A DNA stretch of 64,000 nucleotides from Thermoleophilia bacterium (GCA_041393415.1 JAWKKE010000003.1:186001-250000), one strand, 5' to 3'; shown: positions 34,247 to 44,085, numbered from the stretch's first letter. Numbers and translations: made by a program. Notes: generated by a model not told the origin, from the sequence alone.

Positions 34247-35763
34247 TGGAAACCAACTCTTCCTTGATGCTCATTCTGCCCGGGCTCATCGTTGCACTGA
34301 CCGCGATTGGGGTCGTACTGCTCGATCTGTTTGTGGCTCGCAAGGCGATCCTGGCCTGGTTTGCGAGTGCCGGCTTGGTTGCCGCCGGCGCCGCGGCTGT
34401 TGGGCAGTGGCTCGCGCTCACCAGCGAGGTGGGCGAGCGCGGCAGTCATGTGGAGATCGGCTTCTCCGGGATGATTGTCCTCGACACCTATTCGACCTTC
34501 GCGACGGCGCTGTTCGCTGCCATTGGCGTGCTCACCATCATGCTGTCCGATGCGTATCTCGCGCAACGGCGAGCGTCGCGCGGTGAGTTCTACGGTCTTC
34601 TGCTCTTCGTGATCGCGGGCATGATCGGCATGGTTTCGAGCGTCGATGTGATCGCCTTCTTCGTCTGCTTCGAGCTGATGTCGCTGCCGACGTATGTGCT
34701 CGCCGGGTATCTGTGGCGCCAGCGACGCTCGAGCGAGGCCGGTCTCAAGTATTTCGTCGCCGGAGCCTTCTCGTCGGCGATTCTGGCGTTCGGCCTTGCG
34801 CTTGCATACGGTTCAACCGGGCAAACCACGTACGCCGGTATCGCCGAAGGGATTCAGCGGCTCGGTGGGTCCGGGGGTCACGGCATGCTCGTCGTGGCGC
34901 TCATTCTGGTCGTGGTCGGCTTTGCCTTCAAGGTCGCGGCGGTGCCGTTCCACGCGTGGGCTCCGGATGTGTATGAAGGTGCTCCCACGCCGGTGACGGC
35001 TTTCATGTCGGTCGCTGTGAAGGCGGCTGCCTTTGCTGGCTTCGCACGCCTGTTCGTGATGGCTGTGGATCCGGGATGGGCGACGTGGGCCAACGCTATG
35101 ATTATCCTGGCTGTGCTCACCATGGTTGTCGGGAACGTGCTTGCGCTACCGCAGCGCAATCTCAAGCGGATGCTGGCCTATTCCAGTATCGCTCACGCGG
35201 GATACCTGATGCTGGGCCTTGTGGCCGCGGGACGCGAAGAGGGGCTTGTCGGTGTTTCTGCCATCCTCTTCTATCTGGCGGCCTACGCGTTCATGAACAT
35301 TGGTGCCTTCGGGGTGTTGATCTGGATCCGCAATCGGCGGCCGTTCGAGTACACGCTGGACGAAGTGAGCGGGATCGCTCGTGAGATGCCTTGGCTGGCG
35401 CTCTTCACGGCGTTCTTCATGGTGTCGCTGACCGGCATTCCGCCGACCATCGGTTTCTGGGCCAAGTTCTACCTGTTCACGGCAGTTGTGGACAGCGGGT
35501 ACACGTGGCTTGCTGTCGTAGCCGTAATCATGAGTGCGGTGTCCGCCTACTACTACCTGCGAGTGGTCTGGTACATGTACTTCCGTGATGCGGCCGATCA
35601 CTCAGAGGTGGATGCCGCACGGGATGAGATGGCGGTGACCCAGCAGCGCGGCGTTCTGGCGGCCGTGACTGTGGCCGCTGTGGGTGTTGTTGTGCTGGGC
35701 ATTCTGCCCGAGCCACTGCTCAGATCCGCCGAAGAGGCCGTAAGGCTGATCTTCGGCGGATGA
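34243..35763 (+). CDS. nuoN: NADH-quinone oxidoreductase subunit N
   Basis: A 506-residue antiporter-like subunit. Motifs include FFVCFELMSLPTYVLAGY, VPFHAWAPDVYEGAPTPVTA and RNLKRMLAYSSIAHAGYL, and the helix with SLTGIPPTIGFWAKF. It closes the set of membrane subunits A, H, J, K, L, M, N, all present once. Its stop overlaps the start of a YmdB-like gene, which may be cotranscribed. Confidence 0.95.
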   Translation: MMETNSSLMLILPGLIVALTAIGVVLLDLFVARKAILAWFASAGLVAAGAAAVGQWLALTSEVGERGSHVEIGFSGMIVLDTYSTFATALFAAIGVLTIMLSDAYLAQRRASRGEFYGLLLFVIAGMIGMVSSVDVIAFFVCFELMSLPTYVLAGYLWRQRRSSEAGLKYFVAGAFSSAILAFGLALAYGSTGQTTYAGIAEGIQRLGGSGGHGMLVVALILVVVGFAFKVAAVPFHAWAPDVYEGAPTPVTAFMSVAVKAAAFAGFARLFVMAVDPGWATWANAMIILAVLTMVVGNVLALPQRNLKRMLAYSSIAHAGYLMLGLVAAGREEGLVGVSAILFYLAAYAFMNIGAFGVLIWIRNRRPFEYTLDEVSGIAREMPWLALFTAFFMVSLTGIPPTIGFWAKFYLFTAVVDSGYTWLAVVAVIMSAVSAYYYLRVVWYMYFRDAADHSEVDAARDEMAVTQQRGVLAAVTVAAVGVVVLGILPEPLLRSAEEAVRLIFGG

Positions 35764-36545
35764 CCGCATCCATGAAGCTGCTGTTCATTGGCGATGTCTT
35801 CGGTCAGCCGGGGAGGGACGCGCTCCTCGGGTGGCTACCAGGCTTCCGTGAGCAGCATGCCATCGACTTCGTCATCGTCAACGGTGAGAACGTCGCCAAT
35901 GGGGCTGGGATCACGTCGAAGCTTGCGGAGAAGCTCCTCGCGGGCGGGGTAGACGTCATCACTACCGGCAATCACGTCTACCGACAAAGAGAGGTCTACA
36001 GCTTTCTCAATGTCGACGATCGCATCGTGCGACCGGCAAACTATCCCGCCGGGTCGCCCGGACGCGGACTCACCGTGAGGCGGTCGGGCGGCGGCGAAGA
36101 AGTGGCGGTCATCAACCTTTCGGGTCATCTCTTCATGGGGATCGGCATGTCGCCGTTTCGTGTTGTCGATCGGCTGGTCGAGGAGGCCAGAGGCCTTGCG
36201 GACACAGTCGTCGTTGACCTCCATGCGGAGGCCACGAGTGAGAAGGTCGCCATGGGTCACTATCTCGACGGTCGAGTCACGGCGGTGGTCGGCACCCACA
36301 CGCATGTGCAGACCTCGGATGCTCGAGTGCTTCCGCGTGGGACGGCGTATGTCTCTGACGTCGGCATGACGGGTCCGGTCGAATCCGTCATTGGGGTTCG
36401 GACCGACATCATCGTGCAACGCTTTCTGACAGAGCTCCCCGCACAGTTCGAGGTCGCTGAAGGCCCAGTGCGCATTAACGGGGTGTTGATCCAGACGTCT
36501 GGGGGCAAAGCAATCTCTATCGAGGCTTTCGAAACGATCGTCTAA
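35760..36545 (+). CDS. YmdB-like metallophosphoesterase (cyclic-nucleotide phosphodiesterase family)
   Basis: A 261-residue member of the YmdB/TIGR00282 family. The N-terminal motif is LLFIGDVFGQPGRDAL, followed by NGENVANGAGIT, TTGNHVYRQRE and VGTHTHVQTSD; these supply the metal-binding Asp, Glu, Asn and His residues. In Bacillus, YmdB hydrolyses cyclic AMP and affects biofilm gene expression. ATG 35760 overlaps the nuoN stop, but ATG 35772 gives the usual family N-terminus and is an alternative. Its coupling to nuo may be only positional. Confidence 0.86.
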   Translation: MTASMKLLFIGDVFGQPGRDALLGWLPGFREQHAIDFVIVNGENVANGAGITSKLAEKLLAGGVDVITTGNHVYRQREVYSFLNVDDRIVRPANYPAGSPGRGLTVRRSGGGEEVAVINLSGHLFMGIGMSPFRVVDRLVEEARGLADTVVVDLHAEATSEKVAMGHYLDGRVTAVVGTHTHVQTSDARVLPRGTAYVSDVGMTGPVESVIGVRTDIIVQRFLTELPAQFEVAEGPVRINGVLIQTSGGKAISIEAFETIV

Positions 36546-36672
36546 TCATCAGCGGCGCTTGTTGCGAAGAGTCTCGCGGGCAACACACAGGTTCTCCTCA
36601 GGATCGGCGGCTATAAGGTGTTGAGAGTAGCCGGCGTCTCGCCGTGAACTGCGGGCACGAAAGCAGCACCTG

Positions 36673-38034
36673 ATGGACGATAGTCACAGTACAGATCCCT
36701 GGCGCCCTCGCCCCGTCGATGGCGCTGAGTTCTCACAGCAACATGGTGCCACGGAATCCGGGTTCACTGCACCTCTCGACACTGCGTCTCCGGCGCACCA
36801 TGCTCATGGTGCAGAGCGCCGCTCTCGCCGGTCGGGGACGGGTCTGCTCATCGCTCTCGTCATCGTGCTCTTCGCCGCCGCCGCTCTGGCGGGTGTGGGG
36901 CTGCGGTGGGCGATCTGGGGCGACGCCGCCGGCAACGTCATCGGCAGTGTCACCGAGCCTCTCATACGCGACGGTGCCGACTGGCCGATCGGCGGCGGAG
37001 CGTCCACGGAACAAACGGCGCCGAGCGGGAATCAAGCGCAGCCGGGCCTTGAGGCTACGAATGGCGGTCTTGATGTCGCGTCAATTGCCGCCGCGGTTAC
37101 GCCGGGGATCGTCGATGTCAACGTGACAGTGGCGTACAGCGGCTCGCAGGCAGCGGGCACTGGGATGGTCCTGTCATCCTCAGGCCTGGTTCTGACCAAC
37201 AATCACGTCATCCAGGGTGCGGGAGAGATCAGTGTGCGAAGTGTGGCTACCGACCAGGTCTATGCGGCAAGCGTGGTTGGCTACGATCGCAGCCACGACG
37301 TCGCCCTCCTTCAACTGGAGAATGCTGCCGATCTCGCCACGGTGACGCTCGGCGATTCGTCGGAGGTAGAGGTTGGCGACAGCATTGTGGTCATCGGGAA
37401 CGCTGGCGGGGATGGCGGTGAGCCGACATCGGTCGCGGGCGTTGTCGCCGGGTTGAATAGGGAGATCGTTGCGATGGGTCCAAGTGGTGCCGAGCAGCTC
37501 ACCGGGCTCATTGAAGTCGCCGCTGACGTGCAGTCCGGGCAATCCGGTGGGCCCACGGTCAATGGGCAGGGCGAGGTGATCGGCATCACCACAGCGGCCT
37601 CCGGCGGCTACTCGTTTGAGGAGTCGGGTGGAGCAGGCTTCGCCGTGCCCATTCAGCAGGCGCTAGACATTGTTGCTCAGATTCAGCGCGGTGTCTCTGT
37701 CGGCAGTGTCCATGTGGGGCCTACGGCGTTTCTGGGCGTGCAGGTCGTCAGTTCGCAAGCGGAGGATTATGGCTATGGAGCGCCTGCCGGCGGACAGGCG
37801 ATCGCGGGAGCCGTCGTCTCGGGAGTCCTCCCGGATACTCCGGCGCAGAGTGCCGGAGTGCAGGAGGGCGACGTTATCACCGGCCTCGACGGATCGAGCA
37901 TCTCGTCGGCATCAGAGCTGACGGCCGCGCTCGGTCTCCTCGATCCCGGAGATACCGTCGAGGTCACGTGGATTGACCCGTCTGGCGTTGAGCACGGGGC
38001 CAGCGTTGTGCTGATGGCAGGGCCGCCATCCTAG
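36673..38034 (+). CDS. HtrA/DegP-like membrane-anchored serine protease with PDZ domain
   Basis: A 453-residue protein with a His/Gly-rich cytoplasmic N-terminus, one membrane helix (about residues 57-80), a Ser/Pro/Gln-rich linker, a trypsin-like domain and a PDZ domain. The catalytic residues are His178 (TNNHVIQGA), Asp209 (SHDVALLQL) and Ser291 (QSGQSGGPTV). The PDZ region spans about 345-450 (GDVITGLDGSSISSA). It would degrade or refold misfolded proteins outside the membrane. The 127-base gap upstream shows a TATAAG-like box but no clear promoter. Confidence 0.92.
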   Translation: MDDSHSTDPWRPRPVDGAEFSQQHGATESGFTAPLDTASPAHHAHGAERRSRRSGTGLLIALVIVLFAAAALAGVGLRWAIWGDAAGNVIGSVTEPLIRDGADWPIGGGASTEQTAPSGNQAQPGLEATNGGLDVASIAAAVTPGIVDVNVTVAYSGSQAAGTGMVLSSSGLVLTNNHVIQGAGEISVRSVATDQVYAASVVGYDRSHDVALLQLENAADLATVTLGDSSEVEVGDSIVVIGNAGGDGGEPTSVAGVVAGLNREIVAMGPSGAEQLTGLIEVAADVQSGQSGGPTVNGQGEVIGITTAASGGYSFEESGGAGFAVPIQQALDIVAQIQRGVSVGSVHVGPTAFLGVQVVSSQAEDYGYGAPAGGQAIAGAVVSGVLPDTPAQSAGVQEGDVITGLDGSSISSASELTAALGLLDPGDTVEVTWIDPSGVEHGASVVLMAGPPS

Positions 38035-38091
38035 GGCACACGTCGGCTCTTACTCGCGGCAGGGGCTCCCGGTGCGGGTGAGCGACTTACG

Positions 38092-39399
38092 TCAGCGCTT
38101 CGCTGTTGTGCGCAGATCCAGGACGCGCTGTGTCTTGCTGGCGGTACGCTCGATGGCGCCGGGTTCCACGAGCGTAATATGGGCACGCAGCCCTAGGACG
38201 GACTGGAGCGTGTCGGCTATGTTCTTCTGGAATGCGACCAAGTCGGCCATGCTGTCCGAGAAGAAAGCGGATTCCACTTCGAGGCGGATCTCGAGGTCGT
38301 CTAGATTCTCCTTGCGATCGACGACGATGAGGTAGTGAGGGGCTACGCCCTCGATCTTGTAGAGCACGTCCTCGATCTGGCTCGGGAAGACGTTCACGCC
38401 GCGGATGATGAGCATGTCGTCCGTGCGTTTGCGCACCTTGCGCATGCGTACCAAGGTGCGACCGCACTCACAGCGCGAGGGGTCGAGCACCGTCAGGTCA
38501 TGCGTGCGATATCGCAAGACCGGGAAGGCCTCCTTTGTGAGCGTCGTGATCACCAGTTCACCCTCCTGACCGTAGTCCAGGGCCTCGTCGGTCTCTGGGT
38601 CGATGATCTCGAGGAGCAAGTGGTCTTCTTGAACGTGTTGTCCGCAGGCGCACTCGCATTCGCCGGCCACGCCTGGGCCCATGACCTCGGAAAGCCCATA
38701 GTTGTCTGTTGCCGTGATGGCGAGGCGGGCCTCGATTTCGGCCTTCATCTTGTCTGAGCACGGCTCGCCACCGAAGAGGCCAAGGCGCAGCTTGAGCTTG
38801 CTGAAGTCGACGCCTGCCTGCTCGCCCTTCTCCGCCAGGTAGAGGGCGTAGGACGGCGTCGACACGAGCACGGTGGTCCCGAAGTCCTCCATCATCAGCA
38901 GGTGTCGATTGGTCTGGCCCGCGCCGGCGGGGATGATTGTCGCGCCGATGCGTTCTATGCCGTAGTGCATGCCCCACCCACCGGTGAACATCCCGTAGAG
39001 GAACGCCATCTGCACGAGGTCGCCTCGGTGCACGCCGGCTGCCGCGGCGACGCGGGCTGTGCACTCCGTCCACGTGTTGATGTCGCCGCGTGAGTAGCCC
39101 ACGACGATCGGCTTGCCGGTGGTGCCCGACGAAGAGTGGATGCGCACGACTTCATCAAGTGGAAGGGCGAACATTCCAAATGGGTACGTGTCGCGCAGCG
39201 CGGACTTGTCTGTGAAGGGGAGGCGTCTGACATCCTCGAGCGAGCGGATATCCCGGGGCTTGACGCCTGTCGCGTCCATCCGATCTCGATAGTAGGAGAC
39301 GCGCTCGTACGCCCAAGCAGTAGTCATCTGTAGGCGGCGAAGCTGGAGATCGTGAAGGGCGCCGCGATCCATGGTCTCGTACTCGGGGTTCCAGATCAT
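38092..39399 (-). CDS. paaK: Phenylacetate-CoA ligase, copy 2
   Basis: A 435-residue adenylate-forming ligase related to the paaK at 15.4 kb. Motifs: SSGTTGKPIVVGYS, YGLSEVMGPGVAGECEC, RYRTHDLTVLDP and RTDDMLIIRGVNVFPSQIED. It probably activates an aryl acid with CoA. It closes the livHMGF operon. ATG 39399 has GGAGAAGGAGAG upstream and overlaps the livF stop by four bases; the open frame starts eight codons earlier. Confidence 0.93.
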   Translation of the reverse strand: MIWNPEYETMDRGALHDLQLRRLQMTTAWAYERVSYYRDRMDATGVKPRDIRSLEDVRRLPFTDKSALRDTYPFGMFALPLDEVVRIHSSSGTTGKPIVVGYSRGDINTWTECTARVAAAAGVHRGDLVQMAFLYGMFTGGWGMHYGIERIGATIIPAGAGQTNRHLLMMEDFGTTVLVSTPSYALYLAEKGEQAGVDFSKLKLRLGLFGGEPCSDKMKAEIEARLAITATDNYGLSEVMGPGVAGECECACGQHVQEDHLLLEIIDPETDEALDYGQEGELVITTLTKEAFPVLRYRTHDLTVLDPSRCECGRTLVRMRKVRKRTDDMLIIRGVNVFPSQIEDVLYKIEGVAPHYLIVVDRKENLDDLEIRLEVESAFFSDSMADLVAFQKNIADTLQSVLGLRAHITLVEPGAIERTASKTQRVLDLRTTAKR

Positions 39400-40199
39400 G
39401 ATGGCTCTCCTTCTCCGCGCCACGCGCCGAGGTAGATGGTGCGCACCGATTCGTCGGCGAGGAGTTCCTGTGCGGATCCTTCAAGCACGACGCGGCCGGT
39501 GCGCATGACGTAACCGCGATCGGCGTGCTTCAGCGCCAAGCGAGCATCCTGCTCGACCAGAAGGATCGTTACGCCTTGCGAGCGCAGCTCCTCCAAGACT
39601 GAGAAGATCTCGGCGATCACCCTTGGCGCCAAGCCCAGAGACGGTTCGTCGAGGAGAAGCAAGCGTGGTTGAGACATGAGGGCGCGTCCGACGGCGAGCA
39701 TCTGCTGCTCTCCGCCGGAGAGCGTTGCTGCGGGTTGCGCGGCACGCTCCGCGAGAACCGGGAAGAGCGCGTGCACGCGTTCGAGTCCTGTCGCCGTGGC
39801 CTTGCGTCGCTCGCGACCTTTTCCGTAGGCGCCCAGCTCAAGATTCTCACGAACGCTCATCGGTCCGAAAAGCAGGCGCCCCTCTGGCACCAGGGCTAAG
39901 CCCGCTCGGACGAGCTTCTCGGGGCGAGCGCGGGTGAGTCGACTCCCGTCGTAGCTCAGCGTGCCCGCCCGAACTGGGATCAGTCCGACGATCGTTTTGA
40001 GCAGGGTCGTCTTGCCGGCTCCATTGGCTCCAATAACTGTGATGAGCTCACCGTCGCCTACGGCGAGATTCACGTCGTGGAGGACTTCGACGCGCCCATA
40101 GCCGGCACGCACACCCTGGAGTTCAAGGAGCGGCTTGAGGTGCGACTGCGAAGAGCTTGGCTCGGTGGCAGACCTCATCGAGGCGCGCGAATCAGTCAT
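39396..40199 (-). CDS. livF: Branched-chain amino acid ABC transporter ATPase LivF
   Basis: A 267-residue ABC ATPase of the LivF group. Walker A is GANGAGKTT, the signature is LSGGEQQMLAVGRAL, Walker B is LLLLDEPSLG and the switch is LVEQDA. A 24-residue Ser-rich extension precedes the core. It powers uptake through LivHM. ATG 40199 overlaps livG by eight bases. Confidence 0.93.
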   Translation of the reverse strand: MTDSRASMRSATEPSSSQSHLKPLLELQGVRAGYGRVEVLHDVNLAVGDGELITVIGANGAGKTTLLKTIVGLIPVRAGTLSYDGSRLTRARPEKLVRAGLALVPEGRLLFGPMSVRENLELGAYGKGRERRKATATGLERVHALFPVLAERAAQPAATLSGGEQQMLAVGRALMSQPRLLLLDEPSLGLAPRVIAEIFSVLEELRSQGVTILLVEQDARLALKHADRGYVMRTGRVVLEGSAQELLADESVRTIYLGAWRGEGEPS

Positions 40200-40965
40200 C
40201 GTCGGCCTCCTCCTCGCCCAAGTATGCGGCGATGACGGCCGGGTCCTTCTGAATCATGCGCGGCGGGCCTTCGGCGATCTTACGGCCGCGATCGATGACG
40301 ACGATCTCGTCGGAGACCTCCATGACGAGACCCATATCGTGCTCGACGACAATCACGGTGATGCCGGTGTCGCGTACGCGGAAGAGCGTCTGCACGAGCT
40401 CGCGTGTCTCCGTCGCGTTGAGTCCTGCTGCTGGTTCGTCGAGCAGGAGGAGGCGAGGTGACGTGGCGAGTGCGCGCGCGATCTCGACGAGGCGGCGGAT
40501 GCCGGCAGGAAGATCTGCCGCCGGTGAGTCCAGCCACTCTTCTATGCCGATGAGGCGCAGGAGACGACCAGCCTCGACGCGGGCATCGCGATCCTCCGCG
40601 ACGGCCATCGGCAGCCGAAAGAGCGCCGTCGTGAAGCCTTTGGGTTGATGTGCCTGGCGGCCGACCATGACGTTCTCGGCCGCCGTCATTTCTTCGAAGA
40701 GCTGGGTGTTCTGGAAGGTGCGCGCCAAGCCGGCACGTACGGTATCGCGTGGACGCTGCCCGACGATCTCGACACCATTGAAGACTACGGAACCCTCGTC
40801 CGGGCGATCGAAGCCGGTGAGTGCGTTGAACAGTGTCGACTTCCCGGCGCCGTTGGGCCCGATGAGGGCCTTGATTGTCCCTTCGAAGACATCGAACGAG
40901 ACGTCGTCGACCGCCGTGAGACCGCCGAAGCGCTTGGTTACATTGCGAACCTGGAGCAGCGTCAC
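40192..40965 (-). CDS. livG: Branched-chain amino acid ABC transporter ATPase LivG
   Basis: A 257-residue ABC ATPase. Walker A is GPNGAGKST, Walker B is LLLLDEPAAG, and the signature is the LivG-like variant PAGIRRLVEIARAL. The D-loop and switch follow (VVEHDMG). GTG 40965 overlaps the livM stop (GTGA). The longer open frame running to 42120 lies antiparallel-in-frame over livM and is not used. Confidence 0.93.
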   Translation of the reverse strand: MTLLQVRNVTKRFGGLTAVDDVSFDVFEGTIKALIGPNGAGKSTLFNALTGFDRPDEGSVVFNGVEIVGQRPRDTVRAGLARTFQNTQLFEEMTAAENVMVGRQAHQPKGFTTALFRLPMAVAEDRDARVEAGRLLRLIGIEEWLDSPAADLPAGIRRLVEIARALATSPRLLLLDEPAAGLNATETRELVQTLFRVRDTGITVIVVEHDMGLVMEVSDEIVVIDRGRKIAEGPPRMIQKDPAVIAAYLGEEEADDD

Positions 40966-41942
40966 TGGGCGCTTCCTTTGCCGAAACGTCGCCTCCAGAC
41001 CGACGCCAGTCCGCCGGGGGCAAAGATCACGACGAGCACGATGGCGAGGCCATAGATGTCCTCTTGATACGACTGCAGAGTCTGGGCAGTGTCGCGTGGT
41101 ATGCCTGGTATGAGGGCGTCGAGGTATTGCACGAGCGTCAAGAGGATTGCGGCGACGATGGGTCCGGCCAGTGATCCCGAACCGCCGACAACGGCCATTG
41201 CCAAGAAGGCGATGGACGCGTTTAGGGTGAAGACGCTCGGCGAGATGAATCCAACGACGCTTGCATACAGGGCGCCGGCGAACCCGGCGAGCAGGGCGCT
41301 GACGACGAACGTCCGGACTTTGACGCCGACGATGTCGACGCCGCAGGCTTGCGCGCCCAGCTCGCTGCCGTGAAGAGCGCGCATTGCACGACCCGGTCGC
41401 AATGATGTGAGGTTGAAGGCGCCGAGGAGCGCGACACCGATAACTCCCCAAACGAGCCAGTAGAGAGAGCTGGCCTGCCGAATCTCGAGGGGGCCCACCG
41501 ATGGAAAGGGGATACCGCCAAAACCATCGACTCCGCCGGTGATGAACTGCGCCTCGGCGAAGGCGAGAGTCATGAGGAGGCCGAAGCTGAGTGTGGCCAT
41601 GGCCAGGTAGTGGCCCTTCAGTCGTAGGCTGGGGAGAGCGAGGACGAGACCGCCGAGCGCGGCCAGGAGGCCCGCGAGCGCGAACGAGAGAAGCCAAGGC
41701 CATTCCATCTTCACGGTGCAGTACGCGCACGTGTAGGCGCCGACGCCTACGAAGGCCGCGTGGCCGAGCGAGACTTGTCCCGCGTGTCCGAACAAGAGAG
41801 CGAGGCCGATGATTACGAGGACGTTGATACCTGCGAACGTGAAGATTTTGAGGAGAAAGCGGTCTGAGACGACGAGCGGCACGATACCGATGAGGACGGC
41901 GGCGACGAGCGGCACGAGCGCCCTGACGTTCCTGAGTCCCAC
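40962..41942 (-). CDS. livM: Branched-chain amino acid ABC transporter permease LivM
   Basis: A 326-residue permease with about nine helices. The LivM features are GLALLFGHAGQVSLGHAAFVGVGAY (read in parts: GHAGQVSLGHAAFVG), the EAA-like loop SLRPGRAMRALHGSELGAQA and VVGGSGSLAGPIVAA. It forms the membrane channel with LivH. The start is two bases beyond the livH stop. Confidence 0.94.
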   Translation of the reverse strand: MGLRNVRALVPLVAAVLIGIVPLVVSDRFLLKIFTFAGINVLVIIGLALLFGHAGQVSLGHAAFVGVGAYTCAYCTVKMEWPWLLSFALAGLLAALGGLVLALPSLRLKGHYLAMATLSFGLLMTLAFAEAQFITGGVDGFGGIPFPSVGPLEIRQASSLYWLVWGVIGVALLGAFNLTSLRPGRAMRALHGSELGAQACGVDIVGVKVRTFVVSALLAGFAGALYASVVGFISPSVFTLNASIAFLAMAVVGGSGSLAGPIVAAILLTLVQYLDALIPGIPRDTAQTLQSYQEDIYGLAIVLVVIFAPGGLASVWRRRFGKGSAQ

Positions 41943-41944
41943 TG

Positions 41945-42817
41945 TCAGACCTTGACGCGTCCGGACCCGCCGAGCAGACCTTGAGGACGCAGGAAGAGCA
42001 CGGCCAGAAGGACGATGAGCGCCACCGCGTCCTTGTAGACTGGGTTGAGGTAACCGGCGGCGAAGCTCTCCAGAAGTCCCAGGATGAGGCCACCGCCGAC
42101 GGCTGCAATCGGGTTGCCAAGGCCGCCCAGGATGGCAGCGGCGAAACCCTTCACGGCGTTGCCGGCGCCGACGTTGAAAGCTGTTTGAGTTAGCGGCGCG
42201 ACCGTGAGGCCGCCGAGGGCTCCAAGGGCGGCAGCGAGCGCGAAGGAGGCGGTCACCATGAGGCGCGCGTCGACGCCGACGAGGCGCGCGGCATCACGTT
42301 GGATGGACGTAGCACGCATCGCTCGCCCGAACGTGGTACGCCGATAGACGAGCGCGAGGATTACGACCGCAAGCGCGGTGAGAGCCCAGATCCACAAGGT
42401 CTGGCGCTCAATCGCCGCGCCGAGGAGCTTGAGTGAGGCCCCCTCGGTGAATGGCGGCAAGGCGCGTTCGTCCGGCCCGAAAAGGTGGAGTGCGAGCTGG
42501 CGAAGAACGACGGCGCCTCCGATGGTCACCATGATAACGCGAAGCGGGTCGCCGCCGCCCAGTGGGCGCACCGCCAGGAGCTCAAAGGCTGCCCCGATGG
42601 CGGCGGTGGCGGCAATTGCCGCCACCGCCGCCAGGGGAAGCGGGAGTCCGGCGGCTGAGAAGAACGCGCCGAGCATGCCTCCGAGCATGAAGAACTCGCC
42701 CTGCGCGAAGTTGATCGCGCCGGTGGCTGCATACACGATCGTGAAGCCTAGCGCCACGAGGGCGTAGATCGAGCCGTTCTTGAGGCCCGCGATGAGGAAC
42801 TGCAGGAACGCGTCCAT
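41945..42817 (-). CDS. livH: Branched-chain amino acid ABC transporter permease LivH
   Basis: A 290-residue permease. Motifs are ALGFTIVYAATGAINFAQGE at the N-terminus, FGRAMRATSIQRDAARLVGV in the coupling loop and AAILGGLGNPIAAVGGGLI near the end. With LivM it passes amino acids bound by the solute-binding proteins. It follows the SBP gene by 37 bases. Confidence 0.94.
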   Translation of the reverse strand: MDAFLQFLIAGLKNGSIYALVALGFTIVYAATGAINFAQGEFFMLGGMLGAFFSAAGLPLPLAAVAAIAATAAIGAAFELLAVRPLGGGDPLRVIMVTIGGAVVLRQLALHLFGPDERALPPFTEGASLKLLGAAIERQTLWIWALTALAVVILALVYRRTTFGRAMRATSIQRDAARLVGVDARLMVTASFALAAALGALGGLTVAPLTQTAFNVGAGNAVKGFAAAILGGLGNPIAAVGGGLILGLLESFAAGYLNPVYKDAVALIVLLAVLFLRPQGLLGGSGRVKV

Positions 42818-42854
42818 TGCGTCAGTCTACCGGTACTCCTTCGATCCTACTTGC

Positions 42855-44051
42855 CTATTTGGCAGCTGCCCAGGCGCCATTCGTGATCTCGTACAAAGCG
42901 AGGTCATCGGCGGTCAGGCCGTTGTGGTCGGTGGCGCTGAAGGTGAACGTGCCGCCGAAGCCAACCACGCCGTCGGTTGCCTCGAGGGCGTCGCGGATCG
43001 CTGCGGCGTCGGCGTCGGCGCCGGCGCGCGTGAGGGCGTCGGACAGCAGCGTCATGGCGTCGAACGCGTGGCCCGCGAAGATATCGGGAGCTTCGCCGTA
43101 TTTCTCTGTGTAACGCGTGGCGAAGTCGGTCACAACGGCGAACTGCTCGCTGTCCTCGCCCCAGTTCGCGGGCACAAGGCTCTTCCCGGTGCCGAAGACG
43201 AAGCCCTCGGCCGCGTCGCCGGCGCCTTCGATGAACTCGGTGCGCGCTTGGCCTGAGCCGCCGAAGAACGGAGCCTCAAGGCCGAGGTCGGCAGCGTTCT
43301 TGAGTGTGATTGCGCCTTCCTTGCCGGCCGTCCAGAGAAGGACTGCATCGGCGCCGGACTTCTTGATCTTGGTGAGCTGCGCGGTAACGTCGGAGTCGCC
43401 AGGGTTGAACGTCTCGTTGGCGACGATCGTCATGTCGAAGTCGGCCACGTCGGCCTCGATGACTGCGAGTCCGTCCTTGCCGTAGCCTCCTGTATCGCTG
43501 ATCACGGCGATCTTGGAATGCCCGGCGGTCTTCATGGCATCGAGCACGAACGGCACGACGATCGTGTTCGACCACGGAGTCTGGAATACGAAGCTATCAA
43601 ACTCCGAAGTGACGACGGTGCCGCCAGCCAACGAGATCTGGGCCAGGCCGGCACGATCGACATCGCCTCTCATGGCCATGGTCTGGCCCGTGCCGCTGGC
43701 GCCGATCAAGGCAACAACTTCTTCCTGTTCGATGAGCTTCGCCGCGGCGGCCACGGCCTTCGCCTCGTCGGTGGCGTCGTCCTCGATGATCACCTCGAGC
43801 TGACGGCCGTTGATGCCGCCGGCGTCGTTGATGCGCGCGACCTCGAGTTCGATTGCGTTCTTCTCGGCCTCACCAAGCGCCGCGTACGTGCCGGTGAGTG
43901 AGAGGACCGCACCGATCTTATAGGAGCCGGCTTCCGTTGATGAAGATGTCGACGGGCTCGTGGAATCACCGCAAGCCGCGAGCCCAATGGGAATGACGGC
44001 GATTGCCGCCGCCATAAGGGCGAACTTCACACATACTCTACTGAGCTTCAT
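42855..44051 (-). CDS. Amino-acid ABC transporter substrate-binding lipoprotein 1
   Basis: A 398-residue Leu/Ile/Val-binding type protein. The N-terminal lipoprotein signal ends at the Cys of LAACGDS. The mature part begins with a Ser-rich stretch and the family opening YKIGAVLSLTGTYAALGE, then INDAGGINGRQLEVI and LIGASGTGQ. It captures a ligand outside the membrane and hands it to LivHM. The closely similar binding protein upstream suggests a recent duplication with different ligand choice. The start has GGGGGGAG close by. Confidence 0.93.
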   Translation of the reverse strand: MKLSRVCVKFALMAAAIAVIPIGLAACGDSTSPSTSSSTEAGSYKIGAVLSLTGTYAALGEAEKNAIELEVARINDAGGINGRQLEVIIEDDATDEAKAVAAAAKLIEQEEVVALIGASGTGQTMAMRGDVDRAGLAQISLAGGTVVTSEFDSFVFQTPWSNTIVVPFVLDAMKTAGHSKIAVISDTGGYGKDGLAVIEADVADFDMTIVANETFNPGDSDVTAQLTKIKKSGADAVLLWTAGKEGAITLKNAADLGLEAPFFGGSGQARTEFIEGAGDAAEGFVFGTGKSLVPANWGEDSEQFAVVTDFATRYTEKYGEAPDIFAGHAFDAMTLLSDALTRAGADADAAAIRDALEATDGVVGFGGTFTFSATDHNGLTADDLALYEITNGAWAAAK

Positions 44052-44085
44052 TGCTCTTCTCCCCCCCAGGAGGTGCTGGACGTGA

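Noticed and set aside
40192..42120. 642-codon frame extending livG upstream
   Set aside because: The extra 385 codons lie over livM and livH in another frame and read as Arg/Ser/Pro-rich noise; the ATPase starts at GTG 40965.
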